Assembly: GCF_900102965.1 (NCBI RefSeq)
Contig: NZ_FNGM01000003.1
Span: forward strand, 186,001 to 250,000
Source: Paenibacillus jilunlii
GTDB taxonomy: Bacteria > Bacillota > Bacilli > Paenibacillales > Paenibacillaceae
DNA length: 64,000 bases
Reading direction: 5' to 3'
Position numbers and translations under genes: made by a program. Numbering within the stretch: the stretch's first letter is position 1; every line of letters starts with the position of its first letter. Below the pieces are notes generated by a model. The model was not told the origin of the DNA. It did not search any database and saw only the letters and a program-made list of their open reading frames with translations. Shown here one piece after another: positions 34,459 through 43,785 of this stretch.

Positions 34459-35373
34459 GTGAATACTCAAAAACCGCCCGTTCCTGTACCGCTGCTGATG
34501 CTGATTGGAATTGTGGCTGTCTCGTTTTCTGCGATCTTTATTAAATGGTCGGCGGCTCCGGCTTCCGTTCAGGGAATGTACCGGCTGCTCTTCACCTCGC
34601 TGCTGATGCTGCCTTTTGCCCGGCCATACAGCGGAGCTGCCTGTGCCCTGCGCCGTAAAGACTGGCTGCTGCTTGGTGCCTCAGGCATGCTGCTGGCCCT
34701 GCATTTTCTGCTGTGGATGGGCTCGCTGAAATATACCTCTGTCGCCAGCTCGACGATGATTATGGCGCTCGAACCGGTATTTATTATGCTTGGAGCCTAC
34801 ATACTGTATAAGGATAGAAGTACCGGAGCAGCTATACTAGGTTTAGCCATCTCCATCTTTGGCGTTGTTTTTATCGGTTGGGGGGACATCGGCCTCTCTC
34901 CGGATAATCTGAAGGGTGACTTGCTGTCCGTTGGCGGAACCGTCGCGGTTGCCGGCCATTTGCTGATCGGACAGAGGCTTGTGGCACGTATGCCATCATA
35001 TCTCTACAGCCTGATCGTATTTATCTCCGCGGCCGTGATTTTTGCTGTTTATAATATGCTGGCCGGCATCTCTTTCTTGAACTATCCTCCGCGGGAGTGG
35101 GGCATCTTTGTGCTGTTAGCAGTAGTGCCGACTGTATTCGGCCATATCCTGTTCAACTGGCTGCTGCAGTTTACTTCGGCCACTACCGTTTCGATGAACA
35201 TTCTGGGGGAGCCTGTGGGGGCTAGCGTTCTGGCCTTTTTGCTGCTGGGTGAGCAGCTGACCGGACTGCAATGGACCGGTGGGGTGTTAGTGATGGTTGG
35301 ACTTGCCGTATACTTGTTGTCTGGACGTAAAAAAGCGGTGAAGGTTAATGAATCCCTTCAGAGCGCATCTTGA
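34459..35373 (+). CDS. EamA/DMT-family transporter
   Basis: A 304-residue protein with ten hydrophobic segments in two EamA repeats (about 10-140 and 155-290). SVASSTMIMALEPVFIMLGAYILYKDR and FTSATTVSMNILGEPVGASVLAFLLLGEQLT are the paired ends of the repeats. It is likely an exporter of an amino acid or other metabolite. The frame runs back into the upstream dehydrogenase gene, but GTG 34459 with GAAAGGAAG is the sensible start. An inverted repeat (CAGCATG 34382, CATGCTG 34413) lies in the gap. Confidence 0.82.
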   Translation: MNTQKPPVPVPLLMLIGIVAVSFSAIFIKWSAAPASVQGMYRLLFTSLLMLPFARPYSGAACALRRKDWLLLGASGMLLALHFLLWMGSLKYTSVASSTMIMALEPVFIMLGAYILYKDRSTGAAILGLAISIFGVVFIGWGDIGLSPDNLKGDLLSVGGTVAVAGHLLIGQRLVARMPSYLYSLIVFISAAVIFAVYNMLAGISFLNYPPREWGIFVLLAVVPTVFGHILFNWLLQFTSATTVSMNILGEPVGASVLAFLLLGEQLTGLQWTGGVLVMVGLAVYLLSGRKKAVKVNESLQSAS

Positions 35374-35405
35374 GAGACATGATATAAGAAAAGGGGTTCT
35401 ATCGA

Positions 35406-36260
35406 ATGAATGAACATGAACAATCTTCAAAGGCTTCAAATCCAACTGACCAGGCAGAAAAACACACAGCTGTCCCATCCAGTGAAGAGCTGTGGAACGA
35501 GGATACCTATGCGGCCTGGACTACCCGCTTTGGCAGTCCTGCGGAGGCGGCGGCTAAGCTTATGAAAGATCCTGCCGCTAAACTTTATCCTTTGCTGAAC
35601 TATCTGGGTGAAATCCGCGGTAAAAAAATATTAAATCTCATGGGCTCAAACGGCATGAAAGCCGTGGCACTCGGGCTGCTGGGGGCAGAGGTGAGTGTAG
35701 CCGATTTCTCGGAAGCCAATGCCCGCTATGCCGGCGAACTGGCGGAAGCAGCGGGTGTTCCGCTGGCCTATACCGTGTCCGACGTGCTGAAGCTGCCGGA
35801 GGAACTGTTGAACCATACATATGATATCGTTTTTGCTGAGATGGGGATTGTGCATTACTTTACAGATCTGGCACCTTTTATGGATACGGTATGCCAGCTG
35901 CTCACTTCCGGAGGCCGGTTCGTCCTGCGGGATTTTCATCCGGTGACGACGAAACTGATTTCCTCGAAAGGGTCTACGGCAAAGGTCCGCAAGCATAAGG
36001 TGAGCGGGGATTATTTTGACACTGCGCTGGAAGAAAAGAAGGTATCCTATTCCAAATATCTGCCTGCTTCGGGAGGAGCGGAGGGAGACGGCAGGCACAG
36101 TGTTGTATACTGGCGGCGCTGGACGCTGGGAGAGATTGTGACCGCAGCAGCCAGAAGCGGCCTGGTCATCCGTGAATTGGCCGAAGAGCCAAATTTATCT
36201 TCCGACATATATGACAAAGGGATTCCCAAGACCTTCGCTTTGGTGGCGGAGACCATCTAG
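35406..36260 (+). CDS. Class I SAM-dependent methyltransferase
   Basis: A 284-residue cytoplasmic protein. An acidic, disordered N-terminus of about 35 residues precedes a Rossmann methyltransferase fold: motif I is ILNLMGSNGMKAVALGLLGAEVSVADFSEAN (the usual Gly-rich loop is atypical), then the YDIVFAEMGIVHYFTDL acidic motif and GGRFVLRDFHP. Substrate unknown. It starts 32 bases after the EamA gene with AAAAGGGG and is probably cotranscribed. Confidence 0.82.
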   Translation: MNEHEQSSKASNPTDQAEKHTAVPSSEELWNEDTYAAWTTRFGSPAEAAAKLMKDPAAKLYPLLNYLGEIRGKKILNLMGSNGMKAVALGLLGAEVSVADFSEANARYAGELAEAAGVPLAYTVSDVLKLPEELLNHTYDIVFAEMGIVHYFTDLAPFMDTVCQLLTSGGRFVLRDFHPVTTKLISSKGSTAKVRKHKVSGDYFDTALEEKKVSYSKYLPASGGAEGDGRHSVVYWRRWTLGEIVTAAARSGLVIRELAEEPNLSSDIYDKGIPKTFALVAETI

Positions 36261-36328
36261 CGGATTGCACGAAGTCACCGGTATAGCCCTGCTGCTCCAT
36301 AAGAGCTTTTATTTAAGCTCATCTTAAA

Positions 36329-36568
36329 TAGTTGGAAAAAGGGAACTTATTTCTCCTCAAAATCAACAATTGTGAGATTTAAGTGGAAAAAGGAAACTTA
36401 ATTGGGTCATTTTGCCTCGTGAGGAGCGAAATGAGCTGAATTAGTTAACCTTTTTCCACTTCACCTGCGGCGAATGGGGTGCACACGAGCAAATTAGTTA
36501 TCCTTTTTCCACCTGGAATTGTCGAAGGATTCGTAAAGGGTTCTCCAGGCAACGCTAAAATGAAATCC
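36329..36568. repeat. Dispersed palindromic repeat, copy 1
   Basis: About 240 bp, nearly the same as 60607-60845. It contains two forward motifs GTGGAAAAAGGAAACTTA (36331 variant and 36383) and two inverted copies TTAGTTA-CCTTTTTCCACTT (36439-36461 and 36491-36513), nested so that the outer and inner pairs can fold into one long cruciform or RNA hairpin. The right end carries TTCTCCAGGCAACGCTAA. It fills the gap between a methyltransferase and a convergent LysR gene. There is no open frame of its own; the minus-strand frames crossing it are judged spurious. Confidence 0.9.
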
Positions 36569-36609
36569 AAAACGGCTACGTTGTCCGGTGAAGGACGGTG
36601 AAGCCGTTT

Positions 36610-37512
36610 TTACTTGTATTCTTCTTCGGCAGGAGCGGCTGCCAGCTCTACGAAAGCCTTCTGCAACGGGGTCAACGGATAATCCTTCCGCCAAGCCAGC
36701 ACGAATTCGCCATGATCCGGCTGCACTCCCGGAAGGGGAATATAACGCAAGCTTCCTGAAGCGGCTTCAGCCCTGATTCCCGCCTCTGAGAAGAGTCCCA
36801 CGCCGCCGCCTTCGCGGATCATTCCTTTGATCGCCTCCGGCGAATTCAGCACCGCATGCCCCCACACCCTGACTCCATTCAGTTGGGCCCACTCATCAGT
36901 GATACCGCGCAGGAATGAGGCGGGCTCATGCTGTATCCATGGCTCCAGCACAAGCTGCTCCGCTGATAAATTCTTAATCTCCCCAAATGAATGCCCTGGC
37001 GCGAACACCAGCACAGCTTCATTGCGGGCGAGGCTTCGCGTCTCAAAAGAACTGTCCTGCCCCTCTGTACTGTGCAGAACTGCCAGTTGGATTTCCCGGC
37101 TCCGCAGCCGCTCGCGAATTGCAGTCTCGGGCTGCACGGACACTGAAATATCGAGATCCGGGTATTGGCGGATGAATTGCGAAACTGTTTTGGGCAAAAG
37201 ATATGTACCAGGCATATAGCCTGCTTCCACCTGCAGGTGACCAGCAGCGAGGGTGGAATATTGCTTCATGCTGCGTTCTGCGTCAGCCGTTAACGCGACA
37301 ATTCTGGCTGCATATTGGTACAGCGTCCGTCCGGCATCGGTCAGCAGCACCCGCCCGCTCCGGTATTGAAAGAGTGGAGTGCCCAGATCATTTTCCAGGC
37401 TTTTCATATGAAAAGATACCGTTGGCTGCTTCAACCCCATTTCGGCGGCTACATCAGTGACCTTTTTATATTTTTCAATCAGAACTACAATTTGAAGTTT
37501 AACAATATTCAT
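36610..37512 (-). CDS. LysR-family transcriptional regulator
   Basis: A 300-residue LysR protein: winged helix VIEKYKKVTDVAAEMGLKQPTVSFHMKSLE (about 12-41), then an effector-binding domain with the HSTEGQDSSFETRSLARNEAVLV middle and EAIKGMIREGGGVGLFSE near the end. ATG 37512 follows AGCGGGGG. It is divergent from pstS, with a 317-bp gap between. Phosphate genes are rarely controlled by LysR proteins, so its target may be elsewhere or itself. Confidence 0.85.
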   Translation of the reverse strand: MNIVKLQIVVLIEKYKKVTDVAAEMGLKQPTVSFHMKSLENDLGTPLFQYRSGRVLLTDAGRTLYQYAARIVALTADAERSMKQYSTLAAGHLQVEAGYMPGTYLLPKTVSQFIRQYPDLDISVSVQPETAIRERLRSREIQLAVLHSTEGQDSSFETRSLARNEAVLVFAPGHSFGEIKNLSAEQLVLEPWIQHEPASFLRGITDEWAQLNGVRVWGHAVLNSPEAIKGMIREGGGVGLFSEAGIRAEAASGSLRYIPLPGVQPDHGEFVLAWRKDYPLTPLQKAFVELAAAPAEEEYK

Positions 37513-37829
37513 GATGAACCCCCGCTTATAATAGCGTTTTATTAGTTTTGTAATTCATATTATAGATTATATCTATTGAGATATTCAATTTATATTATGT
37601 TTTTTATCTTTCATTTTACATACTTAAGACTTTTCCCTGACGAACGGGCTCTAGAATAAGAAATGTCAGATGTGACACGGACACAGTCTGATGCTTCCAA
37701 AGGTGAGTTTTGTACGAAGCAGATAACAGGTGGCAGACACTCACAAAACATAGCATTGCCGGGCAAAGGATAGCGTACAGCTGTCATTCCGGCACATGTT
37801 ATACAAAACACTCAGGAGGAGACAAAAAA
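37513..37829. promoter_or_regulatory. Intergenic region between LysR gene and pstS
   Basis: AT-rich 317 bp holding the two divergent promoters. TTTATC (37603), TTTTAC (37614) and TTAAGA (37624) follow each other at about one-turn spacing and loosely resemble PhoP boxes (TTAACA-like repeats), as expected before pstS, but the match is weak. The AT-rich part next to the LysR gene would hold its own operator. No gene seen. Confidence 0.3.
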
Positions 37830-38792
37830 ATGCAATTTAGAAAAACGTGGGTCATGGCTTTGGCATTAACAAGTGTAGTAGCACTTTCAGCATGCGGCAA
37901 CAACAACGGTGGAAACAATGCAGCAACCAATAATGGAGGAACTAACGCAGCTGCCACGAACGCACCAACAGAAACAAGCAGCGGCGCAGATTTGAGCGGA
38001 TCTATACTGGCTTCAGGCTCCACAGCACTTCAACCGCTGGTTGAGCAGGTAGCTGAGAAATTCATGGAAACCAACAAAGATGTTGATATCCAGGTGCAAG
38101 GCGGAGGGAGCGGTACGGGTCTGACACAGGTTGCCGAGAAGCAGGTGGATATCGGTAACTCCGATGTGTTTGCCGAAGAAAAGCTGAAGGATGCCGATGC
38201 CGAAAAAGCAAAAGCTCTCGTTGACCACCAGGTAGCGGTTGTAGCGATTGCAGCAGTTTCTCATCCGGATGCAGGCGTGGATTCCCTGACCAAACAACAG
38301 CTTGTTGACATCTTCACCGGTAAAGTAACGAACTGGAAAGAGGTTGGCGGTAAGGACCAGAAAATTCAGATCATCAACCGTCCAAGCAGCTCCGGTACAC
38401 GTGCTACCTTTGAAGGCTTCGCACTCGGAACCAAGACAGAAGATCTTCAAGGCTCGATCCAAGAGGATTCCTCCGGTACTGTTAAAAAAATGATCGGCGA
38501 AACTCCGGGAGCCATTGGTTATCTGGCACTGTCTTACTTGGATGATTCAGTTAAAACACTGAAATATGACGGCGTTGAACCTTCCGTTGATAACGTGGTC
38601 TCCGGCAAATATCCGGTATGGGCTTACGAGCATATGTACACTAACGGCGAACCGAATGAAATTGTAAAAGCATTCCTTGATTATATCATGACCCCTGAAG
38701 TGCAAACAGGCGATGTAGTGGAACTGGGATACATCCCGGCTTCGCAAATGCAGGTTTCCCGCGATGTGGCTGGAACAGTTACTAAGAAGTAA
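37830..38792 (+). CDS. pstS: Phosphate ABC transporter substrate-binding protein PstS
   Basis: A 320-residue lipoprotein: signal with lipobox VALSACGNN, an Asn/Ala/Thr-rich linker, then the PstS fold with SGSTALQPLVEQVAEKF, VQGGGSGTGLTQVA and NRPSSSGTRATFEGFALG as phosphate-contacting loops. It captures phosphate at the surface. The start is ATG 37830 with CAGGAGGAG. First gene of pstS-C-A-B; expected to be induced by phosphate starvation. phoU is not present after pstB. Confidence 0.93.
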   Translation: MQFRKTWVMALALTSVVALSACGNNNGGNNAATNNGGTNAAATNAPTETSSGADLSGSILASGSTALQPLVEQVAEKFMETNKDVDIQVQGGGSGTGLTQVAEKQVDIGNSDVFAEEKLKDADAEKAKALVDHQVAVVAIAAVSHPDAGVDSLTKQQLVDIFTGKVTNWKEVGGKDQKIQIINRPSSSGTRATFEGFALGTKTEDLQGSIQEDSSGTVKKMIGETPGAIGYLALSYLDDSVKTLKYDGVEPSVDNVVSGKYPVWAYEHMYTNGEPNEIVKAFLDYIMTPEVQTGDVVELGYIPASQMQVSRDVAGTVTKK

Positions 38793-38890
38793 TCTAGTAC
38801 ACACATTTAAAGGTATCAAATACTTGAACTTCATGTGAACAGAGGCGGATTTCTTCTGCCTCTCTTTTCACTTTAGAAAGAGGGAGCATC

Positions 38891-39793
38891 TTGAGGGTAG
38901 AACCAAAGAAAAAGAAGATCGAAAAACATCATCTGGAAGATTTTGTAGGGCGGGCTTATATGTCCTTTTGTGTGCTGTTATTAATCGTAATCATTGTTTC
39001 AATGGTGTATTTTGTAGCTTCCAAGGGTATTTCCACTTTCACCAGCGGAGATGTCAAAATTACGGAATTCCTGTTCGGCACCAAGTGGTCGCCTGAAGGG
39101 GACACGCCTTCTTATGGAGCATTCCCATTCATCGCCGGTTCCTTTCTGGTTACGCTGATTGCTGCATTGATTGCAAGTCCGCTAAGCATCTGTGCCGCAC
39201 TGTTCATGACCGAGATTGTCCCGGGCTGGGGCAAAAAGCTGCTGCAGCCGGTCATCGAGCTGTTGTCGGGTATTCCTTCCGTCGTTTATGGCTTCGTGGG
39301 CTTAAGTGTCATCGTCCCTTTTCTGCGTAATACGTTCCCTGGTCAGGGCATCGGGGTTGCTGCAGGCGCGCTTGTCCTGTCGGTCATGATCCTGCCGACG
39401 ATTACAAGCGTGGCTGCAGACGCGCTGGCTTCATTGCCGCAGAACCTGAAAGAATCCTCTTTTGCGCTCGGTGCCACCCGCTGGCAGACGATTGCCCGTG
39501 TGATTCTCCCGACTACATTCCCGGCGATTATGACCGGGGTGGTGCTGGGGATGGCCCGTGCGTTCGGTGAAGCCCTTGCTGTGCAAATGGTAATCGGGAA
39601 TGCGCCTTTTGTACCGAAATCGCTCTTTGAATCTGCTTCGACCCTGACCAGTGTAATTACACTGAGCATGGGCAACACCACGATGGGCTCACCGCAAAAT
39701 AACGCGCTGTGGAGTATGGCGCTGGTTCTTATGCTGATGACATTTGTTTTTGTCCTCCTCGTAAGAATGCTTGAAAGGAGAAATAAAATTTGA
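38891..39793 (+). CDS. pstC: Phosphate ABC transporter permease PstC
   Basis: A 300-residue permease with six membrane segments and a substrate-facing loop. Landmarks are GIPSVVYGFVGLSVIVPFLR and the EAA loop SLPQNLKESSFALGATRWQTIARVILP. TTG start at 38891 with AGGGAGC. Overlaps pstA by four bases. Confidence 0.92.
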   Translation: MRVEPKKKKIEKHHLEDFVGRAYMSFCVLLLIVIIVSMVYFVASKGISTFTSGDVKITEFLFGTKWSPEGDTPSYGAFPFIAGSFLVTLIAALIASPLSICAALFMTEIVPGWGKKLLQPVIELLSGIPSVVYGFVGLSVIVPFLRNTFPGQGIGVAAGALVLSVMILPTITSVAADALASLPQNLKESSFALGATRWQTIARVILPTTFPAIMTGVVLGMARAFGEALAVQMVIGNAPFVPKSLFESASTLTSVITLSMGNTTMGSPQNNALWSMALVLMLMTFVFVLLVRMLERRNKI

Positions 39794-40686
39794 AGCCGAG
39801 AACCGCAGACAAAATTGCCACAGCGCTTATCGTATTTTTCGCACTGCTCATAGTAGCCATCCTGATCGGACTGCTTGGATACATTCTCGTTCGTGGCCTG
39901 AACCACATCAGCTGGGATTTCTTAACCTCGGCACCGCAAAAGATCCGCGCAGGCGGAGGTGTCGGTCCACAATTGTTCAACTCCATCTACCTGCTGGTGC
40001 TGACACTAATCATCACCGTACCGCTCGGCCTTGGTGCCGGAATCTTCATGGCGGAATATGCCCGCCCTGGCAAGCTGACCAACTTCATCCGTCTGATCGT
40101 GGAGGTATTATCTTCTTTTCCTTCAATCGTTGTCGGCTTGTTCGGCCTCTTGCTGATCGTGAACACGTTTGACCTTGGTTTCTCCCTGGTCTCCGGCGCA
40201 TTGGCGCTGACCTTTTTCAATCTCCCGCTCATGGTGCGTATCACAGAACAGGCTTTCCGCACCGTGCCCAAGCAGCAGAAGGAAGCGGGTTTTGCCCTTG
40301 GATTATCCAAGTGGAAGATCGTAACCAATGTGCTGTTTCCGGTCGCACTGCCGACCATTATCACCGGAACCATCCTGTCGGCGGGCCGGGTCTTTGGTGA
40401 AGCGGCAGCGCTGATGTTCACGGCGGGCATGAGCAGTCCGCGTCTGGATTTCACGAACTGGAATCCGTCCAGCCCGACTTCACCGCTGAATCCTTTCCGT
40501 CCGGCCGAAACGCTGGCTGTGCACATCTGGAAGATCAACAGTGAAGGCCTGGCCCCGGATGCCGCACAGATTGCAGCCGGAGCTTCGGCTGTGCTCGTCA
40601 TTACGGTGCTTATCTTCAATCTGGCGGCGCGTTACTTCGGCCGCTTAATTTACCGTAAGCTTACAGCTTCCAAAAGAATGAGCTAA
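39790..40686 (+). CDS. pstA: Phosphate ABC transporter permease PstA
   Basis: A 298-residue partner permease: IVEVLSSFPSIVVGLFGLLLIVNTF and the EAA loop TVPKQQKEAGFALGLSKWKIVTNVLFP, then SAGRVFGEAAALMFTAG. TTG start at 39790, overlapping the pstC stop (TTGA), with AAAGGAG upstream. Forms the channel with PstC. Confidence 0.92.
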   Translation: MKPRTADKIATALIVFFALLIVAILIGLLGYILVRGLNHISWDFLTSAPQKIRAGGGVGPQLFNSIYLLVLTLIITVPLGLGAGIFMAEYARPGKLTNFIRLIVEVLSSFPSIVVGLFGLLLIVNTFDLGFSLVSGALALTFFNLPLMVRITEQAFRTVPKQQKEAGFALGLSKWKIVTNVLFPVALPTIITGTILSAGRVFGEAAALMFTAGMSSPRLDFTNWNPSSPTSPLNPFRPAETLAVHIWKINSEGLAPDAAQIAAGASAVLVITVLIFNLAARYFGRLIYRKLTASKRMS

Positions 40687-40723
40687 ATGCAAGTATACGA
40701 TGGACTATTAGGAGGAGTACAAG

Positions 40724-41500
40724 ATGGGTATAGCGGAACCGGTGGTGCGCGAATCCTTCCAGACAGAGGACTTGAGCATATTTTATGGCACATATGAAGC
40801 AGTTAAGGGGATCAGCCTTCCTTTTGCACAGAATACAGTTACAGCACTGATCGGCCCTTCAGGCTGCGGCAAATCGACCTTTCTCCGCTCGCTGAACCGG
40901 ATGAACGATGAAATCTCCGGTTCGACAACGAAGGGAAGCATCTGGATCGACGGTGTGGACATTAATGCTCCCGGCACGGATGTCATCAAGCTTCGTCAAA
41001 AAATCGGCATGGTCTGGCAGAAGCCCAATCCGTTTTATAAGTCGATTTACGACAACATCGCGTTTGGTCCCAAATATCACGGCATCAAAGGCAAAGCGGC
41101 TTTGGATGAAATCGTGGAGAGCAGTCTGCGCCGCGCCGCCCTGTGGGACGAAGTTAAGGACCGGCTGAAGGATTCAGCGCTCGCCTTGTCCGGCGGGCAG
41201 CAGCAGCGTCTCTGCATTGCCCGGGCATTGTCGGTTAATCCGCAGATTCTTCTGCTGGACGAACCCGCTTCCGCGCTCGACCCGGTATCTACCGGCAAAG
41301 TAGAAGAGCTGATCAAGGAACTGAAGGAGGAACTGCGGATTGTTATTGTGACGCACAACATGCAGCAGGCTGCGCGGATCTCTGACTTTACGGCTTATTT
41401 CTACCTGGGTTCACTTGTGGAGTATGACAAAACAGAAAAGGTATTCAGCAATCCCGAGAATCAAATGACCCAAGAATATATTATGGGCCGCTTCGGCTGA
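40724..41500 (+). CDS. pstB: Phosphate ABC transporter ATP-binding protein PstB
   Basis: A 258-residue ATPase: Walker [11 protein letters not shown]-loop [10 protein letters not shown], signature LSGGQQQR, Walker [15 protein letters not shown] and switch His in [29 protein letters not shown] and [10 protein letters not shown] at the end are typical of PstB. ATG 40724 follows AGGAGGAG. A terminator follows. Confidence 0.94.
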   Translation: MGIAEPVVRESFQTEDLSIFYGTYEAVKGISLPFAQNTVTALIGPSGCGKSTFLRSLNRMNDEISGSTTKGSIWIDGVDINAPGTDVIKLRQKIGMVWQKPNPFYKSIYDNIAFGPKYHGIKGKAALDEIVESSLRRAALWDEVKDRLKDSALALSGGQQQRLCIARALSVNPQILLLDEPASALDPVSTGKVEELIKELKEELRIVIVTHNMQQAARISDFTAYFYLGSLVEYDKTEKVFSNPENQMTQEYIMGRFG

Positions 41501-41518
41501 TTACATGTTATATTAGAA

Positions 41519-41561
41519 ACGGGTAAAGCCCCAGATAATAAGGAGCTTTACCTGTTTTTTT
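41519..41561 (+). terminator. Intrinsic terminator of the pst operon
   Basis: GGGTAAAGC (41521-41529) pairs with GCTTTACCT (41545-41553), followed by GTTTTTTT. Confidence 0.88.
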
Positions 41562-41657
41562 ATGCAGGAAATAAGAAATCCCGCAAAATATGAATAATAA
41601 TCATACAATGCAGGCTTTTGAGTTGGCGATGAACCTGGTAAAGAAAGGAAATGAAGA

Positions 41658-42455
41658 ATGGACAAAAAAGCGAAGAAAATTCTGCAGACCACCTTCTGGT
41701 CTTCGGCAGGCTGGAAGAATGTACCCGCTGCTTATTCCGGTGAAGATTTTGACTATGCCAAAAGCCATGGTCTGATGTTTGATCCCATAACCATCACACA
41801 TGACGAATGTGTGCGGCAGATCCGCAGGTTCCATGAAGGAATCATCACCAAAGAACGTGTAGCCGCTGCTTTTCTACATAGTCTGTCTACGAGAAAGGTC
41901 CATCTGCGGAGTGCGTTGTCCAGCTGGGCGCTGACTTCCGGTATGGAGCTGCACGCCTATGAGCAGCATCCGCTGGAGAGGGCCAGTTACAGCTGCTGCG
42001 GCGATTGCAACGCCAGTAGAGTTATGTCTGATAAAAGCTATGTAGGTGCAGACCTGAATGTGCTGAATTTTGAACGGGTTAAATGGGGCGGCATTCGCCT
42101 CAACCACCTATTGTATTGCTGGCTGGATCTGGAACTGCTGAGCAGAGAGGAGGAGTTCAGTTTCAGCAGAGAAGACCTGGACATTCTGAAACGGATGGCA
42201 GAAGCGGTTAGGGAGTGTGACCCTGGCGATACGGCACGGAAGCTGGAGAAACGCTGGAAGGACCTGCTTCCGGCAAATCAGCATGAACGGGATGTCATCA
42301 TGGAGATTTGGGGATATGCAGGTATACTGGCACCGCAGGAAAAGCCCCGGCTAGGCCGGGGCGGGGATAGTGATTTTAACTCGGTTGCCAACTGGCGGGG
42401 GGAAGACGGCATTTCAATGGAGAGGTTAAAATATTTTTTTGGCCCAATGCTATAA
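41658..42455 (+). CDS. Hypothetical protein (265 residues)
   Basis: A soluble protein starting MDKKAKKILQTTFWSSAGW at ATG 41658 behind AAAGGAAATGAAG. It has a Cys cluster YSCCGDCN near residue 115, a VLNFERVKWGGIRL segment, many charged helices, and an RPRLGRGGDSDFNSVANWRG segment near the end. No membrane part. I do not recognise a family; the CCxxC group might bind a metal. Codon use matches its neighbours, and it is probably a single-gene unit. Confidence 0.7.
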   Translation: MDKKAKKILQTTFWSSAGWKNVPAAYSGEDFDYAKSHGLMFDPITITHDECVRQIRRFHEGIITKERVAAAFLHSLSTRKVHLRSALSSWALTSGMELHAYEQHPLERASYSCCGDCNASRVMSDKSYVGADLNVLNFERVKWGGIRLNHLLYCWLDLELLSREEEFSFSREDLDILKRMAEAVRECDPGDTARKLEKRWKDLLPANQHERDVIMEIWGYAGILAPQEKPRLGRGGDSDFNSVANWRGEDGISMERLKYFFGPML

Positions 42456-42539
42456 GCCCAAGGATAATGCCGAGTTTAACTACCAACGGCGCTACACACC
42501 TGCGCTGCATACAATTGAGAAAAATCTGCAATAAGCTGA

Positions 42540-43553
42540 TTATTTCTGTTTCAACAAGCTGCGTATCGTCTCGATCACCAGCTCCGGCTGGTCATGAATA
42601 ACCATATGGCCGCTTTTTTCGGCAATTGTGAGTTTGCTGTCTGTAGAGAGCTTCAGCATGCTGCGCTGCCCGGCTTGCCAGATGGCTTCAAGCTGCTTGC
42701 CGCCTGCTTCGGAGAACCCGAATGATGCATAATCCTGAGGTAGCCCCCGGGCAATGATGCGTACCGGAAGAGCGCCGAAATTTTGCCCGCGGATTGCATC
42801 CTCGGTGGAGCTTGCCAAGTCTCCTTCTTGCTCCTTGGCGGCAAAATAGCTTGGTGTAGAAATGACGTTAATGAATTTGCCCCGGTCTTCCTTCGCTACC
42901 ATACCTTCCAGCAGGCTGTCCTGGAACAACCGCATAACTCCAGAGCGCTTCAGAAGGGTGAGGATGGCGGCTGATGGATTCCCTGCGAATTTCTCTGCTT
43001 TCAGAATGGCTGCTGTCTCCCGTTCGTCATTCTCCGGTCTGGCATCTACCAGTACTAGACCCATAACGTCATCCCTGTAAGTCTGAGTGAAGAGGCGGGC
43101 GTACATTCCGCCCAGGGAGTGGCCTACAACCAGATAAGGGCCGGGCAATCCTTCATTCATAAGTGCGTTATGCAGCTCCCGGACGATATTAGCGCCGGTG
43201 CGTTCGTTAGGGGAAGACTCGCTCCAGGCATAACCGGCCCGGTCATAACTGACCACAGTCGCGGATTCGGCCAGCCGTTCAGGGATATCTCTCCATGATA
43301 AGCTGGTCTCACCGCTCCCTGATTCGAGAATGATGGTGGGACTTCCGGTACCTTGCTTATGGATATGCAGTTTGAAGCCTCCTGCATCTACCAGTTTTCC
43401 TGGCGGGGGATATTGCTTTTTGGCTGCATTTGAGGCTATAGCTTCGTACAGAAATCCTGATCCAATAAGGAGGATTATTGCAGACAAAACAAATAGCAGC
43501 AGTTTTTTCCATAAGCGTTTTGATGATTTTTTCTCAGATTTGGCTTGGTTCAT
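42540..43553 (-). CDS. Membrane-anchored alpha/beta hydrolase
   Basis: A 337-residue hydrolase with a basic start, one membrane anchor (about 16-37, LLLFVLSAIILLIGSGFLYEAI) and an outward-facing catalytic domain. Oxyanion/strand segment ILESGSGETSLSWRDI, nucleophile GHSLGGMYARLF and catalytic His in KSGHMVIHDQPEL. Related in layout to the cytoplasmic hydrolase at 462-1220, but with an anchor. RBS AAGGAG 12 bases before ATG 43553. Substrate unknown. Confidence 0.85.
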   Translation of the reverse strand: MNQAKSEKKSSKRLWKKLLLFVLSAIILLIGSGFLYEAIASNAAKKQYPPPGKLVDAGGFKLHIHKQGTGSPTIILESGSGETSLSWRDIPERLAESATVVSYDRAGYAWSESSPNERTGANIVRELHNALMNEGLPGPYLVVGHSLGGMYARLFTQTYRDDVMGLVLVDARPENDERETAAILKAEKFAGNPSAAILTLLKRSGVMRLFQDSLLEGMVAKEDRGKFINVISTPSYFAAKEQEGDLASSTEDAIRGQNFGALPVRIIARGLPQDYASFGFSEAGGKQLEAIWQAGQRSMLKLSTDSKLTIAEKSGHMVIHDQPELVIETIRSLLKQK

Positions 43554-43723
43554 GATGCAGCATGTCTCCTTTATTTAATACAACTGTATTATATAAAATG
43601 TATGATAACATGTTATGGTTTGAAATAGTAGGACTTAAAATAACAGCGAAACCAATATATGGATGGTAATCGCCAGACGTTAAGATCAATACTTAAAAAT
43701 TTTAAATAGTGAATAGTGAACAC

Positions 43724-43771
43724 TTGAAAAACTAACTATATTAGTTTATATTATAACTAACGATATTAGTT
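43724..43771 (+). promoter_or_regulatory. Promoter with twin TetR-type operators
   Basis: TTGAAA (43724-43729), a 17-base spacer and TATATT (43747-43752). The spacer is exactly the palindrome AACTAA-N5-TTAGTT (43730-43746). A second copy, AACTAA-N5-TTAGTT (43755-43771), covers the predicted start site 25 bases downstream. The likely binder is the TetR-type protein encoded by the second gene of the operon (44507). Confidence 0.8.
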
Positions 43772-43785
43772 TTGGAGGGATCTCT

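Noticed and set aside
36494..36694. Minus-strand frame crossing repeat copy 1 (and 60606-60857 in copy 2)
   Set aside because: Both are by-products of the repeat sequence, not conserved outside it, and overlap the end of a LysR gene in the first case.
41590..41775. Frame starting MNNNHTMQAF before the 41658 gene
   Set aside because: It overlaps the better supported 265-residue frame and has no ribosome site.
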